Position numbers and translations under genes: made by a program. Shown one piece after another: positions 42,157 through 51,882 of a stretch of DNA of 64,000 nt. Positions within the stretch are counted from its first letter, which is position 1. Each line of letters begins with the position of its first letter. Under the pieces are notes generated by a model. It was not told the DNA's origin. It was given only the letters and a program-made list of their open reading frames with translations, and did not search any database. The DNA is from Actinoplanes nipponensis (lineage in GTDB: Bacteria > Actinomycetota > Actinomycetes > Mycobacteriales > Micromonosporaceae): assembly GCF_016862275.1 (NCBI RefSeq), contig NZ_BOMQ01000011.1, positions 62,001 to 126,000 on the forward strand. Direction: 5' to 3'.

Positions 42157-43071
42157 ATGCGACAAGCACTCCTGGCGATCGTCGCGATCGCCGCGGCCGG
42201 CGCCGCGACGCTCGGCGTCCCCTCGCCCGCCGCCCAGGCGGCCACGCCCACCGCCGCCCGGGCGGCCACGCCCGCCGCCGAGCTCCGGGCGGCGGCCGGC
42301 CCGCGGCGCAACGACAGCGCCACCGAGGCCGTCTACTTCATCCACGGCTTCGACTCCAGCCGCCGGGGCGGCGGGTACAACTGCGGCTCCTACTGGAAGG
42401 GCGCCCTGAACGGCTTCCGCAAGGGCGGCTGGAAGGGCAAGTTGGTCACCTTCGGCTACTACCGGACCGACCGTGGCTGCACAGTGGAGCATCCCGGCAC
42501 GCGCAGCACGCCCATCCGGACTGTCGGCCAGAAGCTGGCCTGGGACATCTACAACCGGTACTCCCGGCACGGCAAGTCGGTGGACGTGGTCGCCCACTCG
42601 ATGGGCGGCCTGGTGATCCGCTCCGCGCTGACCCAGGTGCAGAAGCGGGCCAAGGGCTGGCCGCCCTACCTGTACGTCGAGGACGTCACCACCATCTCCA
42701 CCCCGCACACGGGCACCAACTGGGCCCGGCGCTGCACCCCGGTGCAGTGCCGCGACATGCGTCCCCGCAGCGGCTTCCTCAAGGGCCTCTACCAGAGCCC
42801 GCAGTCCCGGCAGGGCACCGACTGGACGCTGATCGGCGCCTCGGACGACGACGTGGTGACCACCGGGTCGGCGCTCGGGATGAAGGCCGGGCACAAGGTG
42901 ATCTACGCCGGTAAGCAGGGCCTGGAGCACGGCACCCTGCACAACCGGGCCACCGGCTCGTTCAAGATGCGGTACTGGAACTACTACGCCAAGAAGTGGT
43001 CGGGTTGGGTGCGGGGCGCCGCTCCCGTGGTGGTCGCCAAGAACGCGTCGTACTTCTGGTGGAAGTGGTGA
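42157..43071 (+). CDS. Secreted lipase/esterase-like alpha/beta hydrolase
   Basis: A 304-aa exported hydrolase. The signal peptide is MRQALLAIVAIAAAGAATLG with a likely AQA-type cleavage near residue 28. The oxyanion region is AVYFIHGFDSS, the nucleophile elbow VVAHSMGGLVIRSA, and further on come TTISTPHTGTNWA and a candidate His in EHGTLHN. Cys residues (NCGSYW, RGCTVEH, RRCTPVQCRD) suggest disulfides. Family members include triacylglycerol lipases; the substrate is not known. GGAGGG lies upstream of the ATG. Confidence 0.87.
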   Translation: MRQALLAIVAIAAAGAATLGVPSPAAQAATPTAARAATPAAELRAAAGPRRNDSATEAVYFIHGFDSSRRGGGYNCGSYWKGALNGFRKGGWKGKLVTFGYYRTDRGCTVEHPGTRSTPIRTVGQKLAWDIYNRYSRHGKSVDVVAHSMGGLVIRSALTQVQKRAKGWPPYLYVEDVTTISTPHTGTNWARRCTPVQCRDMRPRSGFLKGLYQSPQSRQGTDWTLIGASDDDVVTTGSALGMKAGHKVIYAGKQGLEHGTLHNRATGSFKMRYWNYYAKKWSGWVRGAAPVVVAKNASYFWWKW

Positions 43072-43101
43072 CGTCTCGACGTTAGCGGCGCGGAGAGGGA
43101 G

Positions 43102-43147
43102 CCGGTGGCCGGCTGACCGGGGCATCCGCCCGGCGGCCGGCCACCGG
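43102..43147. terminator. Hairpin downstream of the secreted hydrolase gene
   Basis: A perfect 12-bp inverted repeat (CCGGTGGCCGGC and GCCGGCCACCGG) with a 22-base loop begins 31 bases after the hydrolase stop codon. Confidence 0.6.
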
Positions 43148-43192
43148 TGTCGCGTTCACGATCGAAACCACCGGCCGCCATCGGCGATTGCC

Positions 43193-43198
43193 TATATT
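43193..43198 (+). promoter_or_regulatory. -10 element of a likely leaderless promoter
   Basis: TATATT stands out in GC-rich DNA and ends seven bases before the GTG of the sensor kinase gene, so transcription would start at or next to the start codon. No ribosome site precedes that GTG, which fits a leaderless mRNA. No clear -35 is seen. Confidence 0.45.
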
Positions 43199-43205
43199 CG
43201 GGCGT

Positions 43206-44972
43206 GTGACGGAGGGGACCGGCGCAGGCCGAATGGCAGCCGCGGCCGTGGCCGCCGTCGCCGTGGGCCTCTGCGGCGCCTGGGCGTACGCCCGCACCGG
43301 CGCCACCGCCGGCGACCTGGGCCGCGACCTGACGGTCGGCTGGTCCTTCGCCGGCGCCGGGCTGATCGCCTGGTGGCGGCGGCCGGCCAACGGCACCGGC
43401 CGGCTCATGGTCCTGGAGGGGATCACCTGGTTCCTGGGCAACTTCCAGGCCGGCGGGCCGGCCCTGCTGGTCGGCCTGAGCGCCTGGTTCGAGGCGCTCA
43501 ACCTGGCGGTTCTGGCCCATCTGGTCCTGGCGTTCCCGGAGGGCCGGTTGACCGACCGGTCCAGCCGGCTCGTGGCCCGGGCCGGCTACGGCCTGGTGCT
43601 CGCCGGCGGGCTGCTGCGGGCGATCACCTACGATCCGCGGGCCGACGCCGGCGCGACCTATCTGACCTGTCCCGACTGCGGCGTCAACGCCCTGCTCGTC
43701 GCGCCCGCCGCGCGGCTGTTCACGACGGTCGACCTGACCTACCGGGCGCTGGGTGGCGCGCTCGCCGTGGCGTGCGCCGTGCTCGTCGTGCGCCGCTGGC
43801 GGGCCGGCACCCAGCCGCGGCGGCGGGCCCTGCTGCCGGCCGTGCTGTCGTTGTTCTTCGTGGTGGTGTTCGTGGTCTGGGACATCGTGTTGCGGCTGCT
43901 GTTCCCGGCGCGCGCCGCGACGGTGCCCGGTGCGCTGCTGATCGCCTCCGACCTGGGTCAGGCCGCGGTCCCCGTGGCGTTCCTGGTGGGGCTGCTGCGG
44001 TTGCGGCTGCGCCGCGCCGCGGTGGGTCACCTCGTCCTGGAGATCGGGCCGGACCCCAGCCTTGCGCGCCTGCGGGACGCCCTCGCCCGGGTGCTGGACG
44101 ATCCGTCCGTCCAGCTCGGGCTGTGGCGGCCGGAGCTCGCCCGCTACGTGGAGCCCGACGGCGGGCCGCTCCCGCTGACCCCGGCTCCGGGCCGCAGCGT
44201 CACCCCGGTGGCCCACCGCGGGCAGCGGTCCGCCGTGCTGGTGCACGACCCGGCGCTCGACGACGACGAGGCGCTGCTGCCCGCGGTCAGCGCCGCGCTG
44301 CGGCTGATGCTGGACAACGCCTGGCTGCACTCCGAGGTCACCGAACGCCTGGCCGAGGCGCGGGCCGCCAGCTCGCGCCTGGTGCAGGCGGCCGACTCGG
44401 AACGGCGCCGGCTGGAGCGGGATCTGCACGACGGGGCCCAGGTCCGGCTGCTCACCGCGCTGATGGCCCTGCAGCGGGTGGACGTCCGGCTCCGGCAGAG
44501 CGACGACACGATGCTGCGCGACACCGTCGCCGAGGCCGGCCGGGAGCTGCGCCAGGCCCTGACCGAGCTGCGCGAGCTGGCCCACGGCATCCATCCCGGC
44601 GTGCTGGCCCGCGACGGTCTGGGGCCGGCCGTGGTCGCCGTGGCCGAGCGCTCCGCGCTGCCGGTGGTGGTCGCCGTCGAGGCGGTGCGTTGCCCGCCGG
44701 TGATCGAGGCGACCGCCTACTACACGATCTGCGAGGCGCTGGCCAACGCCACCAAGCACGCGCGGGCCCGGGCGGTCACGATCACCGTCCGGCACGACGC
44801 GGGCGTGCTCGTCGTCGAGGTGGCCGATGACGGGGTCGGCGGCGCCGACCTCTCGCGCGGCACCGGCCTGCGCGGACTGACCGACCGCCTGGCGGCCGTG
44901 GGCGGGGCGCTGGGCGTGGTCAGCCCGGCCGGCGCGGGCACCCGGATCCGGGCGGAGCTGCCGTGCGGGTGA
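43206..44972 (+). CDS. Sensor histidine kinase (NarL-type partner)
   Basis: A 588-aa membrane kinase. Seven or so hydrophobic segments fill residues 5-270, then a linker domain, then HisKA_3 with the phospho-acceptor His408 in RRLERDLHDGAQVRLL, and the ATPase domain with ALANATKHARA, EVADDGVGGAD and GTGLRGLTDRL. The GTG next to a TATATT box is the chosen start; an ATG nine codons later is the alternative. It overlaps the response regulator gene by ten bases. Confidence 0.93.
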   Translation: MTEGTGAGRMAAAAVAAVAVGLCGAWAYARTGATAGDLGRDLTVGWSFAGAGLIAWWRRPANGTGRLMVLEGITWFLGNFQAGGPALLVGLSAWFEALNLAVLAHLVLAFPEGRLTDRSSRLVARAGYGLVLAGGLLRAITYDPRADAGATYLTCPDCGVNALLVAPAARLFTTVDLTYRALGGALAVACAVLVVRRWRAGTQPRRRALLPAVLSLFFVVVFVVWDIVLRLLFPARAATVPGALLIASDLGQAAVPVAFLVGLLRLRLRRAAVGHLVLEIGPDPSLARLRDALARVLDDPSVQLGLWRPELARYVEPDGGPLPLTPAPGRSVTPVAHRGQRSAVLVHDPALDDDEALLPAVSAALRLMLDNAWLHSEVTERLAEARAASSRLVQAADSERRRLERDLHDGAQVRLLTALMALQRVDVRLRQSDDTMLRDTVAEAGRELRQALTELRELAHGIHPGVLARDGLGPAVVAVAERSALPVVVAVEAVRCPPVIEATAYYTICEALANATKHARARAVTITVRHDAGVLVVEVADDGVGGADLSRGTGLRGLTDRLAAVGGALGVVSPAGAGTRIRAELPCG

Positions 44973-45607
44973 TCGTGGCCGAGGACTCGGTCATCATGCG
45001 GGAGGGCCTGTGCCGGTTGCTGGAGGACGCCGGGATCACGGTGGCCGGCCGGGCCGGTGACGCGCCGACCCTGCTCGCGCAGGTCGAGCGGGGCGAGCCG
45101 GACGTGGTGCTGACCGACATCCGCATGCCGCCCACACACACCGACGAGGGTCTGCGGGCGGCCCGGGAGATCCGTGACCGGCATCCGGGCGTCGGCGTGC
45201 TCATCCTGTCCCAGTACCTGGAGACGACCACCGCGCTGCGGGCCTTGTCCCGGCACCCGCGCGGCCTGGGCTACCTGCTGAAGGAGCGGATAGCCGACGT
45301 CGGGCAGCTCATCGAGGCGATCGGCCGGGTCGCCGCCGGTGGCTCGGTCATCGACCCGCAGGTCGTCGCCACGCTCCTCGGCCGGCGACGGACGGCCGGC
45401 GCCCTGGACGAGCTCACCGCCCGCGAGCGCACGGTCCTGGGGCTCATGGCCGAGGGCCGGTCCAACGACGCGATCGCGCAGCGGCTCGGCGTGGGCGGCA
45501 AGACCGTGGAGACGTACGTGCGGAACATCTTCATGAAGCTGTGCCTGGAGCAGAACCTGGTCGACCACCGGCGGGTGCTGGCCGTGCTCGCCTACCTCGG
45601 ACAGTGA
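44963..45607 (+). CDS. NarL/LuxR-family response regulator
   Basis: A 214-aa regulator: receiver domain with phospho-acceptor Asp52 in VVLTDIRMP, and a C-terminal LuxR helix-turn-helix (LTARERTVLGLMAEGRSNDAIAQRLGVGGKTVETYV). It forms a two-component pair with the overlapping kinase gene; targets are unknown. It starts at GTG (MRVIVAEDSVIMREG). It resembles DesR/LiaR-type regulators of membrane or envelope stress, but that is only by layout. Confidence 0.94.
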   Translation: MRVIVAEDSVIMREGLCRLLEDAGITVAGRAGDAPTLLAQVERGEPDVVLTDIRMPPTHTDEGLRAAREIRDRHPGVGVLILSQYLETTTALRALSRHPRGLGYLLKERIADVGQLIEAIGRVAAGGSVIDPQVVATLLGRRRTAGALDELTARERTVLGLMAEGRSNDAIAQRLGVGGKTVETYVRNIFMKLCLEQNLVDHRRVLAVLAYLGQ

Positions 45608-45741
45608 CGGCGGGCCTGCGCGCCGGCGCCCGGCGGGGGGACGGATACGTCCCGGCCGGATATTGGGGGTCGCGGCTGCGTGGGCGTCGCACATAACATG
45701 GCGTACCGAGTGGAGCGACAGGCAGGCATCCGTCTGCCATA

Positions 45742-45755
45742 TGGGAGCGCTCCCA
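45742..45755. promoter_or_regulatory. CebR-type operator upstream of GH94 gene
   Basis: TGGGAGCGCTCCCA, a perfect 14-bp palindrome identical to the CebR box of Streptomyces (LacI-type repressor released by cello-oligosaccharides), lies 52 bases before the GTG of the phosphorylase gene. The same 14 bases recur at 50083. Confidence 0.88.
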
Positions 45756-45807
45756 TGCCCTGGCCGACGGGCGCCGGACCGGCCCGTCGCGGTGGAGGAG
45801 GAACCTG

Positions 45808-48258
45808 GTGCGCTACGGACACTTCGACGACGAGCGGCGTGAGTACGTCATCGACCGGCCCGACACGCCGCTGCCCTGGATCAACTATCTGGGCACCGAG
45901 GAATACTTCGGCCTCGTCTCCAACACCGCGGGAGGGTATTCCTTCTACCGCGACGCCCGGCTGCGCCGCCTCACCCGGTACCGCTACAACAACGCCCCGT
46001 TCGACCTGGGCGGCCGCTACCTGTACGTGCGCGACGACGCCACCGGCGACTTCTGGTCGCCGACGTGGCAGCCGACGCGCAGCCCGCTGGACTCCTACGA
46101 GTGCCGGCACGGCCTGTCGTACACCCGGATCGCCTCCGCCCGCGGCGGGATCCGGGCCGAGACGCTGTACTTCGTGCCGCTCGGCGAGACCCTCGAGGTG
46201 TGGCGGGTCCGGGTCACCAACGACCGCGACACCGCGGCCGAGCTCTCGCTGTTCTCCTCGGTCGAGTTCTGCCTCTGGGACGCCCAGGACGACGCCACGA
46301 ACTTCCAGCGCAACTTCTCCACCGGCCAGGTCGAGGTGGCCGACGGCGTGATCTACCACAAGACCGAGTACCGCGAGCGGCGCGACCACTTCGCGTACTT
46401 CGCCTGCTCGGAGCCGCTCGCCGGGTTCGACACCCAGCGGGACACGTTCCTCGGCCCGTACCGCGGCTGGGACCAGCCGGCGGCGGTCGAGCGCGGGGCG
46501 GCCTTCGACTCCGAGGCGCACGGCTGGGCGCCGATCGGCAGCCACCACGTGCGGCTCGCGCTGGCGCCGGGGGAGACCCGCGAGGTCGTCTTCGTGCTGG
46601 GCTACGCGGAGAACCCGCGGACCGAGAAGTTCGACCCGCCCGGCTCCCAGACGCTCAACAAGCGGCACGTCCGCCCGGTCATCGAGCGCTGGCTGCGGCC
46701 GGAGACGGTCGCGGAGGGCTTCGCGGCGCTCGGCGCCTACTGGGACAGGCTGCTCGGCACGCTCCGGGTGACCACCCCGGACGCGGACACCGACCGGATG
46801 GTCAACATCTGGAACGCCTACCAGTGCGTGGTGACCTTCAACATGAGCCGGTCGGCGTCCTTCTACGAGTCCGGGATCGGCCGCGGCATGGGTTTCCGCG
46901 ACTCCAACCAGGACCTGCTCGGCTTCGTCCACATGATTCCGGACCGCGCCCGGCAGCGGATCCTGGACATCGCGGCCACCCAGATGGCCACCGGCGGGGC
47001 GTACCACCAGTACCAGCCGCTGACCAAGCGGGGGAACAACGACATCGGCGAGGGCTTCAACGACGACCCGCTGTGGCTGGTGCTCGGCGTCTCCGCGTAC
47101 GTCAAGGAGACCGGCGACCAGACGATCCTGGACGAGCCGGTGCCCTTCGACAACGTGCCCGGCAGCGAGGTGTCGCTGTACGAGCACCTGCGCCGGAGCG
47201 TGACCTACACCCAGGAGCGGCTCGGCCCGCACGGCCTGCCGCTCATCGGGCGGGCCGACTGGAACGACTGCCTCAACCTCAACTGCTTCTCCGACACGCC
47301 GGGCGAACCGTTCCAGACCACCGAGAACGCCAGCGGCGGCGGGGCCGAGTCGGTCTTCATCGCCGGGCAGTTCGTGCTGGCCGCCAAGGAGCTGGCCGCG
47401 ATCGCCGAGCTGCGCGGCCGCGACGAGGAGGCGGCCGGGTACCGCGCCGCCGCGGAGAAGATGACCGCCGTCATCATCGAGCACGGCTGGGACGGCGCCT
47501 GGTTCCGCCGGGCGTACGACTTCCACGGCCACCCGGTCGGCTCCAGCGAGAACGACGAGGGGCAGATCTTCATCGAGCCCCAGGGCATGTGCGTGCTCGG
47601 CGGCGTCGGCCTGGACGACGGGCTGGCCGTGCGGGCCCTGGGCAGCGTGGCGGAACGGCTGGCCACCCCGCACGGCATCATCCTGCAGCAGCCGGCGTAC
47701 TCCGACTACCGGATCGAGCTGGGCGAGATCTCGTCCTACCCGCCCGGCTACAAGGAGAACGCCGGCATCTTCTGCCACACCAACCCGTGGATCATGATCG
47801 CCGAGGCCATGGTCGGCCACGGCGACCGCGCCTTCGACTACTACCGGAGCATCAACCCGTCGGCCCGGGAGGCGATCAGCGAGGTGCACCGCTGCGAGCC
47901 CTACGTGTACGCCCAGATGATCGCCGGCCGGGACGCGCCGACCCATGGCGAGGCGAAGAACTCGTGGCTCACCGGGACCGCGGCGTGGAACTTCGTGGCC
48001 ATCACGCAGTGGATCCTGGGCATCCGGCCCGAGCTGGCCGGGCTGCGCGTGGACCCGGTGCTGCCCGCGGCCTGGTCCGGCTTCCGGGCCACCCGGGAGT
48101 TCCGGTCCGCCACCTACGAGATCACGGTCCGCAAGGCGGCCGGGGTCAGCGGGCGGGTCGCGTACCTGGTGGTGGACGGTGAGCGGATCGACGGCACGGT
48201 GGTGCCGCCGGCGCCGGCCGGCGCGGTGGTCGCGGTGGAAGCCGTCATCGAGCAGTGA
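45808..48258 (+). CDS. GH94 cellobiose-phosphorylase-type enzyme
   Basis: An 816-aa intracellular glycoside phosphorylase that would split cellobiose or a related disaccharide with phosphate into glucose-1-phosphate and a sugar. Domains: N-terminal beta-sandwich ([14 protein letters not shown] to about 290), then the (alpha/alpha)6 barrel with [21 protein letters not shown], the general-acid motif [10 protein letters not shown] (483-492) and [19 protein letters not shown]. Length matches cellobiose phosphorylase. It starts at GTG after GGAGGAGG. Control by the CebR-type box upstream is expected. Confidence 0.94.
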   Translation: MRYGHFDDERREYVIDRPDTPLPWINYLGTEEYFGLVSNTAGGYSFYRDARLRRLTRYRYNNAPFDLGGRYLYVRDDATGDFWSPTWQPTRSPLDSYECRHGLSYTRIASARGGIRAETLYFVPLGETLEVWRVRVTNDRDTAAELSLFSSVEFCLWDAQDDATNFQRNFSTGQVEVADGVIYHKTEYRERRDHFAYFACSEPLAGFDTQRDTFLGPYRGWDQPAAVERGAAFDSEAHGWAPIGSHHVRLALAPGETREVVFVLGYAENPRTEKFDPPGSQTLNKRHVRPVIERWLRPETVAEGFAALGAYWDRLLGTLRVTTPDADTDRMVNIWNAYQCVVTFNMSRSASFYESGIGRGMGFRDSNQDLLGFVHMIPDRARQRILDIAATQMATGGAYHQYQPLTKRGNNDIGEGFNDDPLWLVLGVSAYVKETGDQTILDEPVPFDNVPGSEVSLYEHLRRSVTYTQERLGPHGLPLIGRADWNDCLNLNCFSDTPGEPFQTTENASGGGAESVFIAGQFVLAAKELAAIAELRGRDEEAAGYRAAAEKMTAVIIEHGWDGAWFRRAYDFHGHPVGSSENDEGQIFIEPQGMCVLGGVGLDDGLAVRALGSVAERLATPHGIILQQPAYSDYRIELGEISSYPPGYKENAGIFCHTNPWIMIAEAMVGHGDRAFDYYRSINPSAREAISEVHRCEPYVYAQMIAGRDAPTHGEAKNSWLTGTAAWNFVAITQWILGIRPELAGLRVDPVLPAAWSGFRATREFRSATYEITVRKAAGVSGRVAYLVVDGERIDGTVVPPAPAGAVVAVEAVIEQ

Positions 48259-48261
48259 GGG

Positions 48262-48300
48262 CCGCCGCCGAGCCGGGCGCGCAGCCCGGCTCGGCGGCGG
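48262..48300. terminator. Bidirectional hairpin between GH94 and GH30 genes
   Basis: A perfect 16-bp inverted repeat (CCGCCGCCGAGCCGGG and CCCGGCTCGGCGGCGG) with a 7-base loop begins four bases after the GH94 stop and lies between two convergent genes. Confidence 0.75.
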
Positions 48301-48339
48301 TGATCCGCCCCGGTTGACCAACCTGGCCGGACATCACAC

Positions 48340-50046
48340 CTAGAGGGTGAACACCACGGTGGAGATGCTGCGGGCGGGCAGGGTGACGGTGACCTGCCCG
48401 CCGTTGACGCTGGTGGGCTGGCCGGCCGCGTTGGCGTTCTGCGAGGTGACGTAGTGCTCGGCCCGGGTGACGTTCTGCGGGGCCTGGAGCACGGCGTTGG
48501 CCACCGCGGCGGCCGAACGGTTGAGGATCACCAGCGTGATCTTCCCGCCGCCCTGGTAGGCGGTGACTTCCAGCGGCGCGGCCTTGGCGCTCTTGGTCAG
48601 GGCGACCCGCTGATAGCCGGGGCGGACGTACTTGGCGTACTGCGAGAACGCGTACCCGCGCTTCAGCGGCGCTCCCGCGGTGGTGCCGTAGGCGGCCTCG
48701 CCGTCACCGATGAACGAGTAGTAGCGCTTGCCGTACCACCAGATGTAGGCGCTCCAGTTCGATTCCATCGACTTGTGCACGGTGCGCATGATGTCGTCGA
48801 GGGTCTCGTCCCAGACCGCCTGGTTGGCGGGGTTGCCCCAGATGGTGGAGCCGCTGCCGTCGGCCTCGTGGAAGTTCCACTCGGTCATCCACACCGGCTT
48901 GCCGTTCTGGGCGGCCAGCGGGTACGGCTTGAGCCGGCCCGCGTCCTCGGTGCCGTAGAGGTGACCGCCGATGTAGCCGACGTTGGTGCGGGCGCCGGCG
49001 TCGGTGAGGGTGGGATCGGTGTAGCTGTAGTTCAGGTTGACCGCCTCGGCGACCATCAGCCTGGTGTTCTGCACCTTCGCGCCCTGATCGCGGACGAAGT
49101 CGCGCAGCTCGCCGCCGCTCCAGTCCATCGAGTCGTAGTTCGGGTGCCAGTCCGGCTCGTTCTGCACCGAGGTGACGTCGATGGCCACGCCCTGATTCCT
49201 CATGTACTGGACGTAGCTGTTCAGGTGGTTCGCATAGTCGTCGTAGTAGTCGGTCTTCAGCTTTCCGCCGTTGACCCGGCTGTTGTTGGTCTTCCAGGCC
49301 GCCGGCGCGGTCCACGGTGAGGCGAGGATCTTCACGTTCGAGCCGTACGACTTGGCCGTCCTGAGGGCGTTCACCTGGGTGGGCCATTCGCCGGAGACCG
49401 GCGAGATGCCGGTCCGCACGATCGACAGTCCGAGCTGACCGGCGCCCGTGCCGACCAGCGTCTGCGTCTCGGCCGTCGACCAGGCGCCGCCCCAGATAGA
49501 CACGGCGGCGCCGAACCCGTCGACGGTCTGGTACTTGGTGGCGGTGTCGACCGTGACGTCCGGCGTGGCGCCGGGCTGGCTGGTCGGGGGCGTGGTGGCC
49601 GGGGTGGCCGGCCCGGTGGTCGGCGCCGTGCCGCCGGTGCAGGCGACCCCGTTGAGCGCGAAGGCGGTCGGCGCGGGGTTGCTGCCGGGCGACGAGCCGT
49701 TGAAGCCGAAGGACGCCGTGCCGTTGGTGGCGACGGTCCCGTTGTAGCTGACGTTCCGGGCGGTGACGGCGGCCCCGCTCTGGGTCAGCGTCGTGTTCCA
49801 GGCCTGCGTGACGGTCTGGCCGGCGCTGTACGACCAGGTCAGCGTCCAGCTCGTCAGCGGGTCGCCGAGATTGGTGACGACCACGTCGGCGCCGAAGCCG
49901 CCCTGCCATTGCGACGACACCGTGTAGGTCACCGCGCAGCCGGCGGTCGCGGCGCCGGCCGGCAGGGCCACCGCCACCGCGGCCGAGGCCAGCAGCATCG
50001 CGCCGGCCGAGACCAGGGCGGCATGAGCCGTGCGGAGTTTTCTCAT
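48340..50046 (-). CDS. Secreted CBM2-GH30 xylanase-type glycoside hydrolase
   Basis: A 568-aa exported enzyme. Signal peptide to about residue 35 (AALVSAGAMLLASAAVAVAL), then a CBM2 module (CAVTYTVSSQWQGGFGADVVV to NGVAC, flanked by its Cys pair), a Thr/Pro linker, and a GH30 domain starting YQTVDGFGAAVS. The acid/base Glu is in TSVQNEPDWHP and the nucleophile Glu in VWMTEWNFHE; a C-terminal beta domain follows. Subfamily 8-type glucuronoxylanase is likely. The chosen ATG has CAGGAG upstream; the extended frame crosses the operator. Confidence 0.93.
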   Translation of the reverse strand: MRKLRTAHAALVSAGAMLLASAAVAVALPAGAATAGCAVTYTVSSQWQGGFGADVVVTNLGDPLTSWTLTWSYSAGQTVTQAWNTTLTQSGAAVTARNVSYNGTVATNGTASFGFNGSSPGSNPAPTAFALNGVACTGGTAPTTGPATPATTPPTSQPGATPDVTVDTATKYQTVDGFGAAVSIWGGAWSTAETQTLVGTGAGQLGLSIVRTGISPVSGEWPTQVNALRTAKSYGSNVKILASPWTAPAAWKTNNSRVNGGKLKTDYYDDYANHLNSYVQYMRNQGVAIDVTSVQNEPDWHPNYDSMDWSGGELRDFVRDQGAKVQNTRLMVAEAVNLNYSYTDPTLTDAGARTNVGYIGGHLYGTEDAGRLKPYPLAAQNGKPVWMTEWNFHEADGSGSTIWGNPANQAVWDETLDDIMRTVHKSMESNWSAYIWWYGKRYYSFIGDGEAAYGTTAGAPLKRGYAFSQYAKYVRPGYQRVALTKSAKAAPLEVTAYQGGGKITLVILNRSAAAVANAVLQAPQNVTRAEHYVTSQNANAAGQPTSVNGGQVTVTLPARSISTVVFTL

Positions 50047-50082
50047 GAATTCGCTCCTGACAGGAGGGGACGACGGCCGCTC

Positions 50083-50096
50083 TGGGAGCGCTCCCA
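50083..50096. promoter_or_regulatory. CebR-type operator upstream of GH30 gene
   Basis: TGGGAGCGCTCCCA again, 36 bases before the GH30 start codon and identical in all 14 bases to the site at 45742. The two boxes suggest one sugar-responsive repressor controls both enzymes. Confidence 0.88.
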
Positions 50097-50197
50097 TCGA
50101 TATCCGACAATGGTGTCAGAGCAATTCCGAATACTCAAGAAGGGGCTGGTCAGCGTTCTTGCGACCCGTTCCGGGCGGCCAGCATAACGTTTTCGGG

Positions 50198-51424
50198 CTA
50201 GGAAAGCGCCGCCGCTTTGCGCAGCAGCACCGACCGTTCGCGCTCATTGGCGCACAACCGGGCGGCCAGCTCCAGCTCGGCGCGCGCCTCCGTGCGCCGG
50301 CCCAGGCGGGCCAACAGCTCACCGCGTACGGTCGGGACCAGGTGCGAGCCGGGGAGCCGGTCCGAGGCGACCAGCTCGTCCACGATGGCCAGGGCCGGCG
50401 CGGGGCCCGCGGCCATGGCCACGGCGACGGCCCGGTTGAGCGTGACCACCGGCGAGGGGGCGACCCGGCCGAGCGCCTCGTAGAGCACCACGATGCGGTC
50501 CCAGTCGGTCGCCCCGACCGTGGGCGCCGCCGCGTGGGTGGCCGCGATCGCGGCCTGCAGGCCGTACGGGCCGAGGCCGCGCGGCGACGCCCGGGCCAGC
50601 GCGGCCAGCCCCCGGTGGATCGCCGCGACGTCCCACCGCCGCCGGTCCTGGTCCTCCAGCAGGATCGGCGAGCCGTCCGGGCCGGTCCGGGCCGGGAAGC
50701 GCGCGGCCGTCAGCTCGCACAACGCGAGCAGGCCGTGCACCTCCGGCTCGTCCGGTTGCAGCGCGGCCAGCGTGCGGGCCAGCCGGATCGCCTCGTACGC
50801 CAGGTCGGGGCGCAGCAGCCGGTCGCCCGACGTGGCCGTGGAGCCCTCGGTGAAGATCACGTAGAGGACGCTGAGCACGCCGCCCAGCCGCTCCCGGCGC
50901 TCCCCGGCCGGTGGCAGCTCGAAGGGCACCCCGGCCGCGGCGATCGTCTTCTTGCCCCGGGTGATGCGGGCCTGCACGGTCGGCACCGGCACCAGGAACG
51001 CGCGGGCGATCTCCTCGCTGGACAGGCCGCCGACCACGCGCAGGGTCAGCGCCACCCGGGCCTCGCGGGACAGCACCGGGTGGCAGCTGATGAACATCAG
51101 CGCCAGCACGTCGTCGTCGATCCGGTCGGGGTCGATCTGCTCGTCGACCGCCGGGACGGCCGCCGGGTCGGTCGCCAGCCGGGCGTACCGGTCCCGCAGT
51201 GTGGCCCGGCGGCGGATCGCGTCGATCGCCCGCCGCCGGGCCGTGGCCATCAGCCAGCCGGCCGGGTTGGCCGGGGCGGCGCGCGGCCACGCCACCAGCG
51301 CCTCGGCCACGGCCTCCTGGGCCGCGTCCTCGGCCAGCCCGAAATCGCCGGTGAACCGGGTCAGCGCGGCGACGATCCGCGCCGACTCGATCCGCCAGAC
51401 GGCCTCGACCTCGGCCGGGCCCAT
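50198..51424 (-). CDS. ECF sigma factor with C-terminal extension (ECF42 type)
   Basis: A 408-aa sigma factor. Sigma region 2 (SARIVAALTRFTGDFGLAEDAAQEAVAEAL, GWLMATARRRAIDAIRRR) and region 4 (LRVVGGLSSEEIARAFLVPVPTVQARITRGKKTI) are followed by about 200 residues of helical, TPR-like sequence ending RLGRRTEARAELELAA. This long tail and the coupled YCII/DGPF gene are the marks of the ECF42 group; no anti-sigma gene is adjacent. The ATG overlaps the YCII stop (ATGA). The tail probably controls activity. Confidence 0.93.
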   Translation of the reverse strand: MGPAEVEAVWRIESARIVAALTRFTGDFGLAEDAAQEAVAEALVAWPRAAPANPAGWLMATARRRAIDAIRRRATLRDRYARLATDPAAVPAVDEQIDPDRIDDDVLALMFISCHPVLSREARVALTLRVVGGLSSEEIARAFLVPVPTVQARITRGKKTIAAAGVPFELPPAGERRERLGGVLSVLYVIFTEGSTATSGDRLLRPDLAYEAIRLARTLAALQPDEPEVHGLLALCELTAARFPARTGPDGSPILLEDQDRRRWDVAAIHRGLAALARASPRGLGPYGLQAAIAATHAAAPTVGATDWDRIVVLYEALGRVAPSPVVTLNRAVAVAMAAGPAPALAIVDELVASDRLPGSHLVPTVRGELLARLGRRTEARAELELAARLCANERERSVLLRKAAALS

Positions 51425-51804
51425 CAGCGCGCGACGGTGCTGTCCTGCGGGACCTCGTCCTCGCCGGGCACCCGCCGGACCTCGATCCTGGCGCCGCGGG
51501 CCGCCGGGATCCGCTTGGCCCACTCGACCGCCTCCGGTTGCGAGGCCACGTCGAGCAGGAAGAAGCCGCCGAACAGCTCCTTGGTCTCGCCGTACGGCCC
51601 GTCCGTGACCACCGGGGTCTCGCCGCTGAAGTCGACCACGACGCCCCGGGCCGGGTCGTCCAGCCCCTCCGCCGCGAGCAGCACGCCCGCCTTGACCATC
51701 TCCTCGATGACCTGACGGGTCGCGGCCATCATCGGCTCGATGTCGGCCATCATGGCCGCGTTCGACTCGTCGGTGCCCCGCATGATCAGCAAGTACTTGG
51801 CCAT
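51424..51804 (-). CDS. YCII/DGPF-domain protein (first)
   Basis: A 126-aa dimeric ferredoxin-fold protein of the YCII/DGPF family. The motif is VVTDGPYGETKELFGGFFLLDV. It is cotranscribed with, and overlaps, the ECF42-type sigma gene. GAGGAGA precedes the ATG (MAKYLLIMRGTDE). DGPF proteins are the known partners and targets of ECF42 sigma factors; their biochemical role is not settled. Confidence 0.9.
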   Translation of the reverse strand: MAKYLLIMRGTDESNAAMMADIEPMMAATRQVIEEMVKAGVLLAAEGLDDPARGVVVDFSGETPVVTDGPYGETKELFGGFFLLDVASQPEAVEWAKRIPAARGARIEVRRVPGEDEVPQDSTVAR

Positions 51805-51853
51805 CGCGTCTCTCCTCGTCCGGCGGGGCCGCCTCTCGGCCCTCGCACCCCCA

Positions 51854-51882
51854 CGTCGTACGGGCGGCGCGCGGATCGACAC
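51854..51882 (-). promoter_or_regulatory. ECF42-type promoter of the YCII-sigma operon
   Basis: On the minus strand TGTCGATCC is followed 12 bases later by TACGACG. The TGTCG -35 and CGA -10 words are in the same register as the two promoters upstream of the other YCII genes, consistent with the published ECF42 pattern (TGTCGA -35, CGA/T -10). It lies about 50 bases before the ATG. Confidence 0.6.

Noticed and set aside
45592..48321. Leftward open frame of about 909 codons opposite the GH94 gene
   Set aside because: Shadow of a strongly biased coding sequence; the + strand frame has complete family motifs.
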